Source: CAVSRC01 sp963732845
GTDB taxonomy: Bacteria > Pseudomonadota > Alphaproteobacteria > Rhizobiales > Kaistiaceae
Reading direction: 5' to 3'
DNA: 64,000 nucleotides
Assembly: GCA_963732845.1 (NCBI GenBank)
Contig: CAVTBE010000005.1
Location: 248,001 to 312,000 of the forward strand
Shown: positions 9,650 to 19,319 of the stretch, in pieces
How positions within the stretch are numbered: position 1 is the stretch's first letter
Layout of the letters: every line of letters starts with the position of its first letter
Program-made: the position numbers and the translations under genes
The notes under the pieces: model-generated
What the model saw: the letters and a program-made list of their open reading frames with translations, nothing else
Databases searched by the model: none
Told to the model about the DNA's origin: nothing

Positions 9650-12643
9650 CTATGTCGCCGGTTTTTCCAGCACTGTTCCGATGAGCCGCTCGAAGATCCC
9701 GCGCACGGCCGTTTCGGTGGTGCGCACATGGGCGTCGAGCGTGACGAAATCGGGCAGTTCGCCGGCCTGCGCCAGCCGCTCGAGCAGCGCGTGCGGCGCC
9801 GTCTCCGGGTCGAACGGCTGATCGAGGCAGAGGCGGGTGATCTGGATGAGCGCCTGATAGAGCTTCAGCGCCGGCAGCAGGATGTCGGCGTCGGCCGGCG
9901 ACAGCAGGCTGGCCGCCGCCGCCGCCGAGATCACCGCCACGGTCTCGGTCGAGATTAACGCGGGCAAGCGGTGGGCGTTCACCAGCAGCAGGGCCTGGGC
10001 GATGAATTCGATATCGACCAGGCCGCCCGGCGCCTGCTTCAGGTCCCAGGCGCCCTTGCCGCCCTTGGCCTCTTCGACCATCGCCCGCATCTCGCGGATG
10101 TCGGCAAGGATCTTCTTCGCGTCGCGGCGGGTGGTGAGGATGGCGCGGATGTCCTCGCCGGCGCGCTTTGTCAGTTTCTTGTCGCCGGCGACGACGCGGG
10201 CGCGGGTCAGCGCCATGCGCTCCCAGGTCCAGGCGTCCTTCGCCTGATAGGCGGCGAAGGCGTCGATATGGGTGGCCAGCGGCCCGGACTTGCCCGACGG
10301 GCGCAGGCGGAAATCGACCGCATAGAGCGTGCCTTCGGCGGTCGGCGCCGAGAGCGCCGCCACCAGCCGCTGGGTCAGGCGGGTGTAGTACTGCGAGCCG
10401 TACAGGGGGCGCGCGCCGTTCGACGATGGCGCCGCCTCGTCGAAATCGTAGAGCAGGATGAGGTCGATGTCCGAGGTCGCGGTCATCTCGCGGCCGCCGA
10501 ACTTGCCCATGGCGATCAGCGCCACGGCGCCGCGCTTCATCCTGCCATGGGCCCGCTCGAACTCCTTCAGCGTGGCGTCGAGCACCGCCGCGACCAGACC
10601 ATCGGCGAGGTCGCTGTAGGCATAGCCGGCCTGGCGCACGCTGATGGTGTCGGCGAGCACGCGCACGCCGATGAGGAACTGCTGCTCCTGGCCGAAGATG
10701 CGGGCGCGATCGAGCACATCCTCGAAGCCGCGCGCCTCGGCAAGCAATTCGGCCAGCCGCTTGCGCAACAGCGCGGCGTCGGGCAGCGAACCGAAGAAGG
10801 CCGGATCGAGCAGCGCGTCCACCACATGGGCGCGGCGCACGATGGTCTCGGCCAGCCGCGGCGCCGCCGCCAGCACCGTCACCAGCAGCTTGAGGAGGCC
10901 GCTGTTGATCTGCAACAGGGAGAAGAGCTGGACGCCGGCCGGCATGCGGGCGAGGAAGCGGTCGAAGGCAGCGAAGGCGGCATCGGCACCCGCGTTGCCG
11001 GCCAGCGCCTCGAGCAGCACCGGCACGAACTCGGTCAGCCGCTCGCGGGCGCTGGCCGAGCGCGTCGCCGGATAGCGGCCGAAGTGCCAGCCGCGCACGG
11101 TGCGGCTGATCTCGGCCGGATTGCCATAGCCGAGCGCGGTGAGCGTGGCGAGCGTCTCGGGATCGTCGGTATCGCCGGTAAACGACAAGCTGCCGCCGGC
11201 GGAGGAGAGCGTCGGCGCCGTCTCGAACAGCGCCGCATAGCGGTCGCGCACGGTCGTCAGCGTTTTGGCCACCGCCTTCTCGAAGGCGCCGGTGTTGCGA
11301 TAGCCGGCCATGCGCGCGACCACCGCCAGACCCTCCGCGTCGTCCGGCAGGGTGTGGGTCTGGGCGTCATTGATCATCTGCAGGCAGTGTTCGATCTCCC
11401 GCAGCGCGCCATAGGCGGCGCTCAGTTCGTCGCGGGTGGCATCATCGATCCAGCCGAATACGGCAAGCGCCTTGAGCATGTCGAGTGTACGCCGTCCGCG
11501 CAGTTCGGGCTGGCGGCCACCGGCGATGAGCTGCTGGGTCTGGACAAAGAACTCGATCTCGCGGATGCCGCCGCGGCCGAGCTTGATGTTGTGGCCGGCG
11601 ACCGCCACCACGGCATGGCCGCGATGATCGTGGATCTGGCGCTTGATCGAATGGATGTCGGCGATCGCCGCGAAATCGAGGTACTTGCGCCAGATATAGG
11701 GGGTGAGTTCGGCGAGGAAGGCGGCGCCCGCCGCTTCGTCGCCGGCGACCGTGCGCGCCTTGATGAGCGCGGCGCGCTCCCAGTTCTGGCCGAGGCCCTC
11801 GTAATATTGCAGCGCCGCCTCGGTGGAGATGGCGATGTTGGTGGAGCCCGGGTCGGGACGCAGACGGAGGTCGGTGCGGAAGACGTAGCCGTCGGCGGTG
11901 TGCTCCTGCAGGAGCGCCACCAGCCGCCGGGTCATGCGCACGAAGGTGACCGTCGGCTCGGTGCCTTCCGCCAGCGGCGCGGTCGCCTCGTCGAAGAGCA
12001 CGATCAGGTCGATATCGCTGGAATAGTTCAGTTCGCCGGCGCCGAACTTGCCCATGCCCAGCACGATCCAGCCACTGCCCTCCTCCGGCTTGTCCGCATT
12101 GGCGAGCCTGATGCGGCCGGCCTCGGCGGTCTCGCGCAGGATGAAGCCCACGGCCGCGCCGACCGCGGCCTCGGCGAAGCCGGTGAGCGCCGCCGTCACC
12201 TGCACCACGTCCCAGACGCCGCCGAGATCGGCGAGCGCGGTCAGCAACGCCGTCTCCTGGCGGCCGCGGCGAAGCGTCGCCATCAGCGCGGCGGCGTCGC
12301 CCTTCTTCCAGGCGCGGCGAATCGCCCCGGTGAGGCTGCGCATGCGGGCGGCGGGATCGGCGGCGAGCAGCTTCGCCAGTCGGGCGGGATCGTCGAGGAT
12401 CAGCGAGCGCAGGAAGGGCGCGCAGTCCATGACGCCGGCAAGGAAGGCGGCGAGCCCCGGCCGCGCCAGCGCCTCGGCCACAGCCTTGTCACCGCCCGCG
12501 TCCCGGGCCGCGGCGGTCAGCTCGGCCATGCGCGCCTTGGTGCGCTGGGCGTTGGCGGGCTTCAGCCGCGGCGCGATGCGTTCAGCCAGCGTCCTGCCGG
12601 AGGGCGTCTGCTTCCCCTGTCGCTTCGCTGTTGCAGTCGCCAT
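9650..12643 (-). CDS. glnE: Bifunctional glutamine synthetase adenylyltransferase/deadenylyltransferase
   Basis: Controls glutamine synthetase by attaching or removing AMP in response to PII and glutamine. The 997-residue protein has two nucleotidyltransferase domains. The N-terminal deadenylylase carries SSDIDLIVLFDE, and the C-terminal adenylylase carries TSDIDLILLYDF and GRLRPSG-like sequence (DFRLRPSGKSG). GlnD PII-uridylyltransferase-type helical segments follow each. Length and motifs match GlnE in rhizobia. The start at 12643 lies 6 bp from the stop of the upstream kinase, so glnE is probably cotranscribed with the two-component genes. Confidence 0.97.
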   Translation of the reverse strand: MATATAKRQGKQTPSGRTLAERIAPRLKPANAQRTKARMAELTAAARDAGGDKAVAEALARPGLAAFLAGVMDCAPFLRSLILDDPARLAKLLAADPAARMRSLTGAIRRAWKKGDAAALMATLRRGRQETALLTALADLGGVWDVVQVTAALTGFAEAAVGAAVGFILRETAEAGRIRLANADKPEEGSGWIVLGMGKFGAGELNYSSDIDLIVLFDEATAPLAEGTEPTVTFVRMTRRLVALLQEHTADGYVFRTDLRLRPDPGSTNIAISTEAALQYYEGLGQNWERAALIKARTVAGDEAAGAAFLAELTPYIWRKYLDFAAIADIHSIKRQIHDHRGHAVVAVAGHNIKLGRGGIREIEFFVQTQQLIAGGRQPELRGRRTLDMLKALAVFGWIDDATRDELSAAYGALREIEHCLQMINDAQTHTLPDDAEGLAVVARMAGYRNTGAFEKAVAKTLTTVRDRYAALFETAPTLSSAGGSLSFTGDTDDPETLATLTALGYGNPAEISRTVRGWHFGRYPATRSASARERLTEFVPVLLEALAGNAGADAAFAAFDRFLARMPAGVQLFSLLQINSGLLKLLVTVLAAAPRLAETIVRRAHVVDALLDPAFFGSLPDAALLRKRLAELLAEARGFEDVLDRARIFGQEQQFLIGVRVLADTISVRQAGYAYSDLADGLVAAVLDATLKEFERAHGRMKRGAVALIAMGKFGGREMTATSDIDLILLYDFDEAAPSSNGARPLYGSQYYTRLTQRLVAALSAPTAEGTLYAVDFRLRPSGKSGPLATHIDAFAAYQAKDAWTWERMALTRARVVAGDKKLTKRAGEDIRAILTTRRDAKKILADIREMRAMVEEAKGGKGAWDLKQAPGGLVDIEFIAQALLLVNAHRLPALISTETVAVISAAAAASLLSPADADILLPALKLYQALIQITRLCLDQPFDPETAPHALLERLAQAGELPDFVTLDAHVRTTETAVRGIFERLIGTVLEKPAT

Positions 12644-12649
12644 GCGCGG

Positions 12650-14038
12650 TCATTCGGTCGGCAAGCGAAGGGTGACGACGAGACCCGGATTGCCGTCGCC
12701 GAGCTCGAGCGTCCCATGGTGCAGGCGCGCGACCGCCGCGACAAGGCTTAAGCCGAGGCCGCTGCCCGGCTGTGAACGGCTTTTCTCCAGACGCACGAAG
12801 CGCTGCAGCACGCGCTCGCGGTCGGCTTCGGGGATGCCCGGCCCGTTGTCGGCCACCCGGAAGACGACGCTGTCGCCGTCGCGGGCGGTGGACATGGTGA
12901 TCCGCGGCGTGCGCTCCGCGCCGCGGCGCTCGCCGTATTTGATGGCGTTGTCGATGAGGTTGGCAAGCGCCTGGCCGAGCAGCTCGCGGCTGCCCTTGAG
13001 GGTGACCGATTCCGGCGTTTCCACGTTCAGTTCGACGCCACTCTCCTCGGCCACCGGTTCGTAGAGGTCGGCCACGTCCTGCACGATTTCGCGCGAATCG
13101 AGCGGGCTCATGGCGCCGTCGGGCGAGCCGGCCTCGATGCGCGCAATCATCAGGAGCGCATTGAAGGTCTGGATGAGGTCGTCGGACTCCTCGATGGTCG
13201 CCTCCAGCGCCGAACGGAACTTGTCGGCATCGGTGGGGCCGGCCAGCGCCGTCTCGACGCGGTTGCGCAGGCGCGTCAGCGGCGTCTTGAGGTCGTGGGC
13301 GATGTTGTCGGAGACGTCCTTGAGGCCGTAGAGCAGGTGCTCGATGCGTTCGAGCATGGCGTTGAGGCTGTCGGCGAGGCGATCGAACTCGTCGCCGCTG
13401 CCGGTCACTTCGAGCCGGCCGGAGAGATCGCCGCTCATGATCTTGCGGCTCGACGCCGACAGCGAATCGATGCGCTTGAGCACACGCCGGCTGACGAAGA
13501 CCCACGACAGGGCCGCCAGGCCGATCATCAGCGCCAGCGCCCAGGCCAGGGCCTGGGCGACGATGTGGCGGAACTGCTCGCGCTCGCCGAGATCGCGGCC
13601 GACCAGCATGTGATAGCCGCCGGGCAGGTTGACCAGCTGGACGAGGGCGAAATGGTCCTGGCGCTCGCCGGGAAAGCGCTTGTAGCTGACGATGATGGGA
13701 TTGTCGCTGGCCTGGTCGAGCAGGCTTTGCGGAACGTCGGAGACGTTGCCGGCGAGCGGGTGCTTGGAGGCGTCGGTGATCAGATAGAGGCTGGCACCGG
13801 GCTGGCGGCTGCGTGTCTCGATGGCATCGACCAGGCCGACAAGGCCGCCGGAACGCGCCTGATCGGCGAGACCGGCCAGGTCGGCGGCGATCGTCTGGCG
13901 CAGCTGCTGGGTGAGCACCGCGTCGGTGGCGTAGGAGATGTAGACGACGAAGGCGACAGCGAAGATGGAGAAGACCGCGATATAGATCGCCGACAGCTTG
14001 AAGGCAGTGGTGCGGACGACCTTACCGAGTGGCGTCAC
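12650..14038 (-). CDS. HAMP-domain sensor histidine kinase
   Basis: A 462-residue kinase. TM1 is at about residues 14-35, TM2 at about 163-185, with a periplasmic sensor between them. A HAMP domain follows, then HisKA with His in DNIAHDLKTPLTR, and the HATPase domain (NLIDNAIKYG, DNGPGIP, GSGLGLSLV). Translation starts at GTG (14038), which lies inside the last codons of the response regulator gene (17-nt overlap), so the pair is translationally coupled. The signal sensed is unknown; linkage to degP suggests envelope stress, but that is inference from position. Confidence 0.92.
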   Translation of the reverse strand: MTPLGKVVRTTAFKLSAIYIAVFSIFAVAFVVYISYATDAVLTQQLRQTIAADLAGLADQARSGGLVGLVDAIETRSRQPGASLYLITDASKHPLAGNVSDVPQSLLDQASDNPIIVSYKRFPGERQDHFALVQLVNLPGGYHMLVGRDLGEREQFRHIVAQALAWALALMIGLAALSWVFVSRRVLKRIDSLSASSRKIMSGDLSGRLEVTGSGDEFDRLADSLNAMLERIEHLLYGLKDVSDNIAHDLKTPLTRLRNRVETALAGPTDADKFRSALEATIEESDDLIQTFNALLMIARIEAGSPDGAMSPLDSREIVQDVADLYEPVAEESGVELNVETPESVTLKGSRELLGQALANLIDNAIKYGERRGAERTPRITMSTARDGDSVVFRVADNGPGIPEADRERVLQRFVRLEKSRSQPGSGLGLSLVAAVARLHHGTLELGDGNPGLVVTLRLPTE

Positions 14039-14702
14039 GGATCATGTATCCGGCGCCGCGCACGGTGTGCAGCAGCGGCTCGCCGAAACCCTTGTCGATC
14101 TTGGCGCGCAGGCGCGAAACGTGCACGTCGATGACATTGGTCTGTGGATCGAAGTGATAGTCCCAGACGTTCTCGAGCAGCATGGTGCGGGTGACCACCT
14201 GGCCGGCATTCTTCATCAGGTATTCGAGCAGGCGGAACTCGCGCGGCTGCAGCGGGATCGCCTGGCTGGAGCGGGTGACGGTGTGGCCGAGCCGGTCAAG
14301 CTCGAGATCGCCGACGCGGTAGACGGTCTCGGCGGTACCCGGCTTCTGCCGGCGGCCGAGCGCCTCGACGCGGGCGAGCAGTTCGGAGAAGGCATAGGGC
14401 TTGGCGAGGTAGTCGTCGCCGCCGGCGCGCAGGCCGGCGACGCGATCGTCGACCTGACCGAGCGCGGAGAGGAACAGCGTCGGCGTCTGGTCGCCGCGCT
14501 TGCGCAGCTCCTCGACGATGGACAGCCCGTCGCGCTTGGGCAGCATGCGGTCGACGACGAGCACGTCGTAGCCGCCGTCGGCGGCCATGGCGGCACCGCT
14601 GTCGCCGTCGGCGGCATGGTCGGCGACGTGGCCGGCCTCACGCAGAGCCTTGGAAAGGTAGGCGGCGGCCTCGCGGTCGTCTTCGATCAGGAGAATACGC
14701 AT
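14022..14702 (-). CDS. OmpR/PhoB-family response regulator
   Basis: A 226-residue DNA-binding regulator. The receiver domain starts MRILLIEDD with phospho-acceptor Asp in VVDRMLPKRDG and Lys in DDYLAKPYAF. The winged-helix output domain includes PLQPREFRLLEYLM and NVIDVHVSRLRAKID and ends HTVRGAGYMIRD. The following kinase gene overlaps its 3' end. This degP-regulator-kinase-glnE order is conserved in rhizobia. Confidence 0.95.
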   Translation of the reverse strand: MRILLIEDDREAAAYLSKALREAGHVADHAADGDSGAAMAADGGYDVLVVDRMLPKRDGLSIVEELRKRGDQTPTLFLSALGQVDDRVAGLRAGGDDYLAKPYAFSELLARVEALGRRQKPGTAETVYRVGDLELDRLGHTVTRSSQAIPLQPREFRLLEYLMKNAGQVVTRTMLLENVWDYHFDPQTNVIDVHVSRLRAKIDKGFGEPLLHTVRGAGYMIRDATR

Positions 14703-14897
14703 GGCGCAAAGCTAGAGCCTTTCACGACCAAATTGAACCATTCCGACGGCGCGATTTTGCGACAGGATCGAGCCGGCAGGCGCCTTTCGTCGGTCTCGAC
14801 GCCGGATCGCCGCGTCGGTCGAGAAACGGAATTGGCTCTGTCTGGTCGGGAAAGGCTCTCATCACTGACGACGGATCATGCAGCCCCGGATAAGAGA

Positions 14898-14925
14898 ACG
14901 GCAGGCCGGGGGGCCGGCCTGCCGT
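14898..14925 (-). terminator. Strong hairpin downstream of degP
   Basis: A perfect 12-bp GC-rich inverted repeat (acggcaggccgg and its complement) around a GGGG loop lies 58 bp after the degP stop. On the minus strand it is followed by a pyrimidine-rich TTCTCTTAT stretch, which fits a rho-independent terminator separating degP from the two-component genes. Confidence 0.75.
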
Positions 14926-14982
14926 CCACGCAAAAGCGGAAGTCTCGGGGCGACGATAGAGCGCTTCCGCCTCTCGCGTTGG

Positions 14983-16518
14983 TCAAGTCTGAGCGAATGT
15001 CAAAGCGACGAACTGGGTCTGATCGCCGGACTTGATTCTGAGCAACACCGCCTTGTGGCCACCGGCCTTGGCGTCTGCCACCATCTTCTCCACGTCGGCG
15101 GGGGACTTCACCGACTTGGAGCCGACCGAAAGGATGATGTCACCAGCCTGCAGGCCGTGCTCTGCCGCCTGGCCGGTCGGATCCACTTCGGAGATCACGA
15201 CGCCGCCATCCTGGTTGCTGGGGTTGTTGTCGGGGCTCAGCGTCAGACCGAAGTCCGTGAGCGCCGAGGGCTGCACCGCCGGGCCGCCACCATTGCCCTG
15301 ATCGGCCGAGGCCATCTTCTGGGTGTCGGGCAGCTTGCCGAGGGTCACGTCGGCAGTGTGGCTCGCGCCGCCGCGCCAGTAGGTGACGGTCACCTTGGCG
15401 CCTGGATCCATCTGCGAGATCTTGAGCGCCAGATCGCGCGAGTCCTTGACCGCCTGGCCGTTGACCGCGGTAATGGCGTCGCCGACCTGGAAGCCGGCCT
15501 TCTGCGCCGGGCTGCCGTCCTGGACCTCGCCGACGATGGCGCCTTCCGCCTGCTTGAGGCCGAGGCTGTCGGCGATGCCCTGATCGACGGTCTGGATCTG
15601 GACACCGAGCCAGCCGCGCACCACGGCGCCGTGCGTCATCAGGTCGTGAACGACGGTGGAGACGGTCGCAGCCGGAATGTCGAAGGCGATGCCGACGCTG
15701 CCACCGGAGGGCGAGTAGATGGCCGTGTTGACGCCGATGACCTCGCCGTTGGTGTTGAAGGTCGGGCCACCGGAATTGCCACGGTTCACCGGCGCGTCGA
15801 TCTGGATGTAGTCGTCGTAGGGCCCGCCGATCTGGCGGCCTTCGGCCGACACGATGCCGGCGGTAACCGTGCCGCCGAGGCCGAACGGATTGCCGACCGC
15901 GACCACCCAGTCGCCGACACGCGGCTTGCCGTCGGCGAATTTCACATAGGTGAACTTGTGGCCGGGATCGTTGACCTTGAGCAGCGCCAGATCGGTCTTG
16001 TCGTCGGTGCCGATCACCTTGGCCGGCAGCTCGGTTCCGTCGTCGAGGACGACGGTAAAGGACGAGCCCTTGTCGACGACGTGGTTGTTGGTGACGAGGT
16101 AACCGTCGTCGGAGATGAAGAAGCCGGAGCCGAGGCTCATGGAGAAGCCGCGCGGCTGCTGCTGCGGCTGCTGCTGGTTATTGTTGTCGTTCGGGTTCAG
16201 CTCGCGGAACTGCCGGAAGAAGCGTTCCATCGGCGAACCGGGCTGAAACTGGAAGGGGAAGTCCTGATTGTCCGCCGACAGCTCGGGCTGCTGCGACTTG
16301 ACGCGCACGCTGACCACCGCCGGGTTCACCTTCTCGACCAGGTCGGCGAAGCTCGGGATCTGGACGCCCTGAACCTGGACGGGATCGGCGAGAGCCGGAG
16401 TCGGATGCACCAGATCGAGCGATCCGCCGAGCACGCCGCCGGCCAGCACAAGCGCCAGAGCGGTGCCGCCCAGCGCCAGCGCGCGCAGGTGCTTCCTGGG
16501 GGAAATCGGGTTGTTCAT
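14983..16518 (-). CDS. degP: Periplasmic serine protease/chaperone of the DegP (Do) family
   Basis: Degrades or refolds misfolded periplasmic proteins. The 511-residue protein has an N-terminal signal/anchor segment (cleavage near PALA-DP), the trypsin-like domain with catalytic His in VTNNHVV, Asp in DDKTDLALLK and Ser in GNSGGP, then two PDZ domains (RGWLGVQIQTV onward and the C-terminal GDIILSVGSKSV region). A Q/N-rich loop (NDNNNQQQPQQQP) lies before the protease domain, in the LA-loop position. Position after the ccm genes matches the rhizobial cycHJKL-degP order. Confidence 0.95.
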   Translation of the reverse strand: MNNPISPRKHLRALALGGTALALVLAGGVLGGSLDLVHPTPALADPVQVQGVQIPSFADLVEKVNPAVVSVRVKSQQPELSADNQDFPFQFQPGSPMERFFRQFRELNPNDNNNQQQPQQQPRGFSMSLGSGFFISDDGYLVTNNHVVDKGSSFTVVLDDGTELPAKVIGTDDKTDLALLKVNDPGHKFTYVKFADGKPRVGDWVVAVGNPFGLGGTVTAGIVSAEGRQIGGPYDDYIQIDAPVNRGNSGGPTFNTNGEVIGVNTAIYSPSGGSVGIAFDIPAATVSTVVHDLMTHGAVVRGWLGVQIQTVDQGIADSLGLKQAEGAIVGEVQDGSPAQKAGFQVGDAITAVNGQAVKDSRDLALKISQMDPGAKVTVTYWRGGASHTADVTLGKLPDTQKMASADQGNGGGPAVQPSALTDFGLTLSPDNNPSNQDGGVVISEVDPTGQAAEHGLQAGDIILSVGSKSVKSPADVEKMVADAKAGGHKAVLLRIKSGDQTQFVALTFAQT

Positions 16519-16662
16519 AGAGGGTCTCCGTCCTTCTCTCTGTAATCGGCGCCGTCCCCACTCCCCGGCGCCGTGTTGCGAGGCACTATGGAGATGGCGA
16601 CCTTACGGGCCTCTGTCGGCCGCGTTACATTTCGGTAATGTGAGGCGATTTTTGCCGCTGCT

Positions 16663-17337
16663 TCAGCCGTCTTCCGACATCAGGCGGGCGACATCCGCCT
16701 GTTCGGCCGCGTCGAGCGGCGCCGGTGCAGCCGGCCGCTTGCGCCGCTTCCAGTAGAAGCCGGCGGCGACCAGTCCGCCAATGACCAGAACGCCCGGCGG
16801 CACCAGCCACAGGGCCCAGGTATGCGGGTTGAAGCGGGGCTTCAGCAGGATGAACTCGCCGTAGCGGGCGACCAGAAAGTCGATGGCCTGCTGGTCCGTG
16901 TCGCCTTTTTCCAGGCGCTCGCGCAGGAGCACGCGGATGTCGTGGGCGAGCGCCGCATCCGAAGCGTCGATCGATTCGTTCTGACAGACGAGGCAGCGCA
17001 GCTCCTGCGACAGCGCGCGGGCGCGGGCTTCCAGCGCCGGGTCCTTGAGCATCTCGTCGGGGTTCACCGCAAGGGCCGGAGCTATTGCGGTTAAGCTGAT
17101 CATGACAAGCAGCGCGAGGAGCGCGAGACGACTTCCGAAACTCTGCCGCGCACGCCCAACCTCCCCCTTGAGGGGAGGTCGAAGGTCGAGGCGCGAAGCG
17201 GCGAGAACTTCGGGAGGGGGTTGCAGCACGGCGGTGGAATGACCCCCTCCCGAAATCGGCATCGCCAAGCTCGCCGATTTCGACCTCCCCTCAAGGGGGA
17301 GGTTGAAGGGAGCAAGCAGGCGCGCGATGCGTTCCAT
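16663..17337 (-). CDS. ccmH: Cytochrome c maturation protein CcmH (CycL), with an in-frame palindromic insertion
   Basis: A membrane-anchored thiol-oxidoreductase that reduces apocytochrome c haem-binding cysteines. The redox motif is in LRCLVCQNES, followed by the three-helix periplasmic domain, a C-terminal transmembrane helix (ALWLVPPGVLVIGGLVAAGFYW) and a basic-acidic tail. The ATG at 17337 lies 2 bp after the ccmF stop and reads MERIARLLAPF. A 147-bp (49-codon) palindromic element then interrupts the expected signal peptide, which resumes at GSRLALLALLVMISL and is cleaved near PALA-VN. Removing the element gives a normal CcmH. Whether the 49 residues are translated or a later start is used cannot be told from sequence. 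Confidence 0.92.
   Translation of the reverse strand: MERIARLLAPFNLPLEGRSKSASLAMPISGGGHSTAVLQPPPEVLAASRLDLRPPLKGEVGRARQSFGSRLALLALLVMISLTAIAPALAVNPDEMLKDPALEARARALSQELRCLVCQNESIDASDAALAHDIRVLLRERLEKGDTDQQAIDFLVARYGEFILLKPRFNPHTWALWLVPPGVLVIGGLVAAGFYWKRRKRPAAPAPLDAAEQADVARLMSEDG
17158..17304. repeat. 147-bp palindromic element inside ccmH
   Basis: Terminal arms of 25 bp (17158-17182 and 17280-17304) are perfect inverted repeats beginning aacctcccccttgagggg. Between them lie three smaller inverted repeats, so the single strand can fold into a multi-branched cruciform. The length is a multiple of three and no stop falls in the ccmH frame. It resembles the Rickettsia-type protein-coding palindromic elements in behaviour, though not in sequence. 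Confidence 0.85.
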
Positions 17338-17339
17338 GC

Positions 17340-19319
17340 CTATTCCGCCGGTGCCGGCGCGGCGCGCCTGGCCGGGCGCGGGGCGCCGACGCGCAGGCGC
17401 CGGTCGCTGAGCGACATGAGGCCGCCGAGCGCCATGACCAGCGCCCCCAGCCAGATCAGCGTGACCAGCGGCTTCCAGTAGAGGCGCGCCGTCACCGTAC
17501 CGTCGGCGGCGATGTCGCCGATCGAGAGATAGAGCTGGGAAAAGCCGATGGTGCGAATCGCCGATTCGGTGGTGTCCATGCCGCGCGAGTCGAAGCGGCG
17601 TTTGGCCGGCTCCAGCACGGCAACCGTGTTGCCGCCCTGGCGCACGGTGAATTTCACCGCGGTCTCTTGATAGTTCGGGCCGGCGCGGTCGACGAAGCCG
17701 TCGAGGGTCAGCTCGTAGCCGGCCAGCGTCTGGGTATCGCCGGGCTTCATCGAACGGATGATCTCGCCCTGCCAGGTGGTCACCGCGACGATGCCGAGCA
17801 CGGTCAGTCCGAGCCCGGCATGGGCGAGCGTGGTGCCGTAGGTCGAGCGCGGCAGGCCGATGGCGCGGCGCAGGCTGTCGCCAAGCGACAGGCTGCCGAG
17901 CTTGATGCGGAAGGCCAGTTCGGAAAGCGCGCCGGCGATCAGCCAGACGCCCAGCCAGATGCCGGCGAGCGCCAGCGCGTTGTGGAAGCCGGCAAAGGCG
18001 CCGGTGACGATGGCGCCTGCCAGCGCGATGCCGAAGGCCAGCATCAGGCGCTGGGTGGCGGCCAGCAGGTCGCCGCGTTTCCAGGCGAGGTGCGGGCCGA
18101 AGGGCACCATGACGAGAAGCGGCGCCACCAGCGGAATGAAGGTGAGATTGAAGAAGGGCGCACCAACCGAGATGCGCATGCCGGTGAGCGCTTCCAGCGC
18201 CAGCGGGTAGAGCGTGCCGACGACCACGGTCGCCGCGGCGGCGGTCAGGAACACGTTGTTGACGATGAGCGCCCCTTCCCGGCTGATCGGCGCGAAGACG
18301 CCGCCCGGCGCCAGCGCCCCGGCGCGCATGGCGAAGAGCGTCAGCGCACCGCCGATGAACAGGCAGAGGATGAGGAGGATGAAGACGCCGCGCGTCGGGT
18401 CGGAGGCGAAGGCGTGAACCGAGGTCAGCACGCCGGAACGCACCAGGAAGGTGCCGACCAGGCTCAGCGAGAAGGTGAGGATGGCGAGCAGGACCGTCCA
18501 GATCTTCAGCGCGTCGCGCTTCTCCATGACGACCGCCGAGTGGAGCAGCGCGGTCGCCACCAGCCAGGGCATCAGCGAGGCGTTCTCGACCGGGTCCCAG
18601 AACCAGAAGCCGCCCCAGCCGAGTTCGTAATAGGCCCAGTAGGAGCCCATGGCGATGCCGACGGTGAGGAACATCCAGGCGGCCAGCGTCCACGGCCGCG
18701 CCCAGCGCGCCCAGGCGGCGTCGATGTGCCCCTCGATCAGCGCCGCGACGGCGAAGGAGAAGGAGATCGAGCAGCCGACATAGCCGAGATAGAGAAGCGG
18801 CGGATGGATGGCCAGGCCGATGTCCTGCAGTACCGGATTGAGGTCGCGGCCCTCGATCGGTGCCGGCGACAGGCGCAGGAACGGGTTGGACGTGGTGACG
18901 ATGAAAGCCAAGAAAGCGAAGCCGATCCAGCCCTGCACCGAGAGAACCAGCGCCTTCAGCCTGTCGGGGAGGTTGGCGCCAAAGGCCGCTACCAGCGCGC
19001 CGAAGAGCGCCAGGATGAGCACCCAGAGGAGCATCGAGCCCTCGTGGTTCCCCCACACGCCGGTGATCTTGTAGAGCAGCGCCAGCTTCGAGTTGGAGTT
19101 CTCGGCGACGTTGAGCACTGAGAAGTCGGAGACGACATGCGCCTGCACGAGCGCGGCGAAGGAGACCCCGACGAGCAGGAACAGGGTCAGCGACGCCGGA
19201 GCGGCGATCGCCGTCAGCCGCCGGTCGCCGGTGAGCGCGCCGTAGAAGGGAACCGTCGACTGGACCAGCGCCAGGAACAGCGCCAGCACCAGCGCGAAAT
19301 GGCCAAGCTCAGGAATCAT
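17340..19319 (-). CDS. ccmF: Cytochrome c haem lyase subunit CcmF (CycK)
   Basis: The haem-handling core of the system I cytochrome c synthetase in the inner membrane; it takes haem from CcmE and, with CcmH and CcmI, ligates it to apocytochrome. The 659-residue multi-pass protein carries the WWD haem-binding signature (WGGFWFWDPVENASLMPWL) and the WGNHEGSMLLWVL segment. The start ATG overlaps the ccmE stop (ATGA), which shows translational coupling in the ccmI-ccmE-ccmF-ccmH operon. Confidence 0.97.
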   Translation of the reverse strand: MIPELGHFALVLALFLALVQSTVPFYGALTGDRRLTAIAAPASLTLFLLVGVSFAALVQAHVVSDFSVLNVAENSNSKLALLYKITGVWGNHEGSMLLWVLILALFGALVAAFGANLPDRLKALVLSVQGWIGFAFLAFIVTTSNPFLRLSPAPIEGRDLNPVLQDIGLAIHPPLLYLGYVGCSISFSFAVAALIEGHIDAAWARWARPWTLAAWMFLTVGIAMGSYWAYYELGWGGFWFWDPVENASLMPWLVATALLHSAVVMEKRDALKIWTVLLAILTFSLSLVGTFLVRSGVLTSVHAFASDPTRGVFILLILCLFIGGALTLFAMRAGALAPGGVFAPISREGALIVNNVFLTAAAATVVVGTLYPLALEALTGMRISVGAPFFNLTFIPLVAPLLVMVPFGPHLAWKRGDLLAATQRLMLAFGIALAGAIVTGAFAGFHNALALAGIWLGVWLIAGALSELAFRIKLGSLSLGDSLRRAIGLPRSTYGTTLAHAGLGLTVLGIVAVTTWQGEIIRSMKPGDTQTLAGYELTLDGFVDRAGPNYQETAVKFTVRQGGNTVAVLEPAKRRFDSRGMDTTESAIRTIGFSQLYLSIGDIAADGTVTARLYWKPLVTLIWLGALVMALGGLMSLSDRRLRVGAPRPARRAAPAPAE

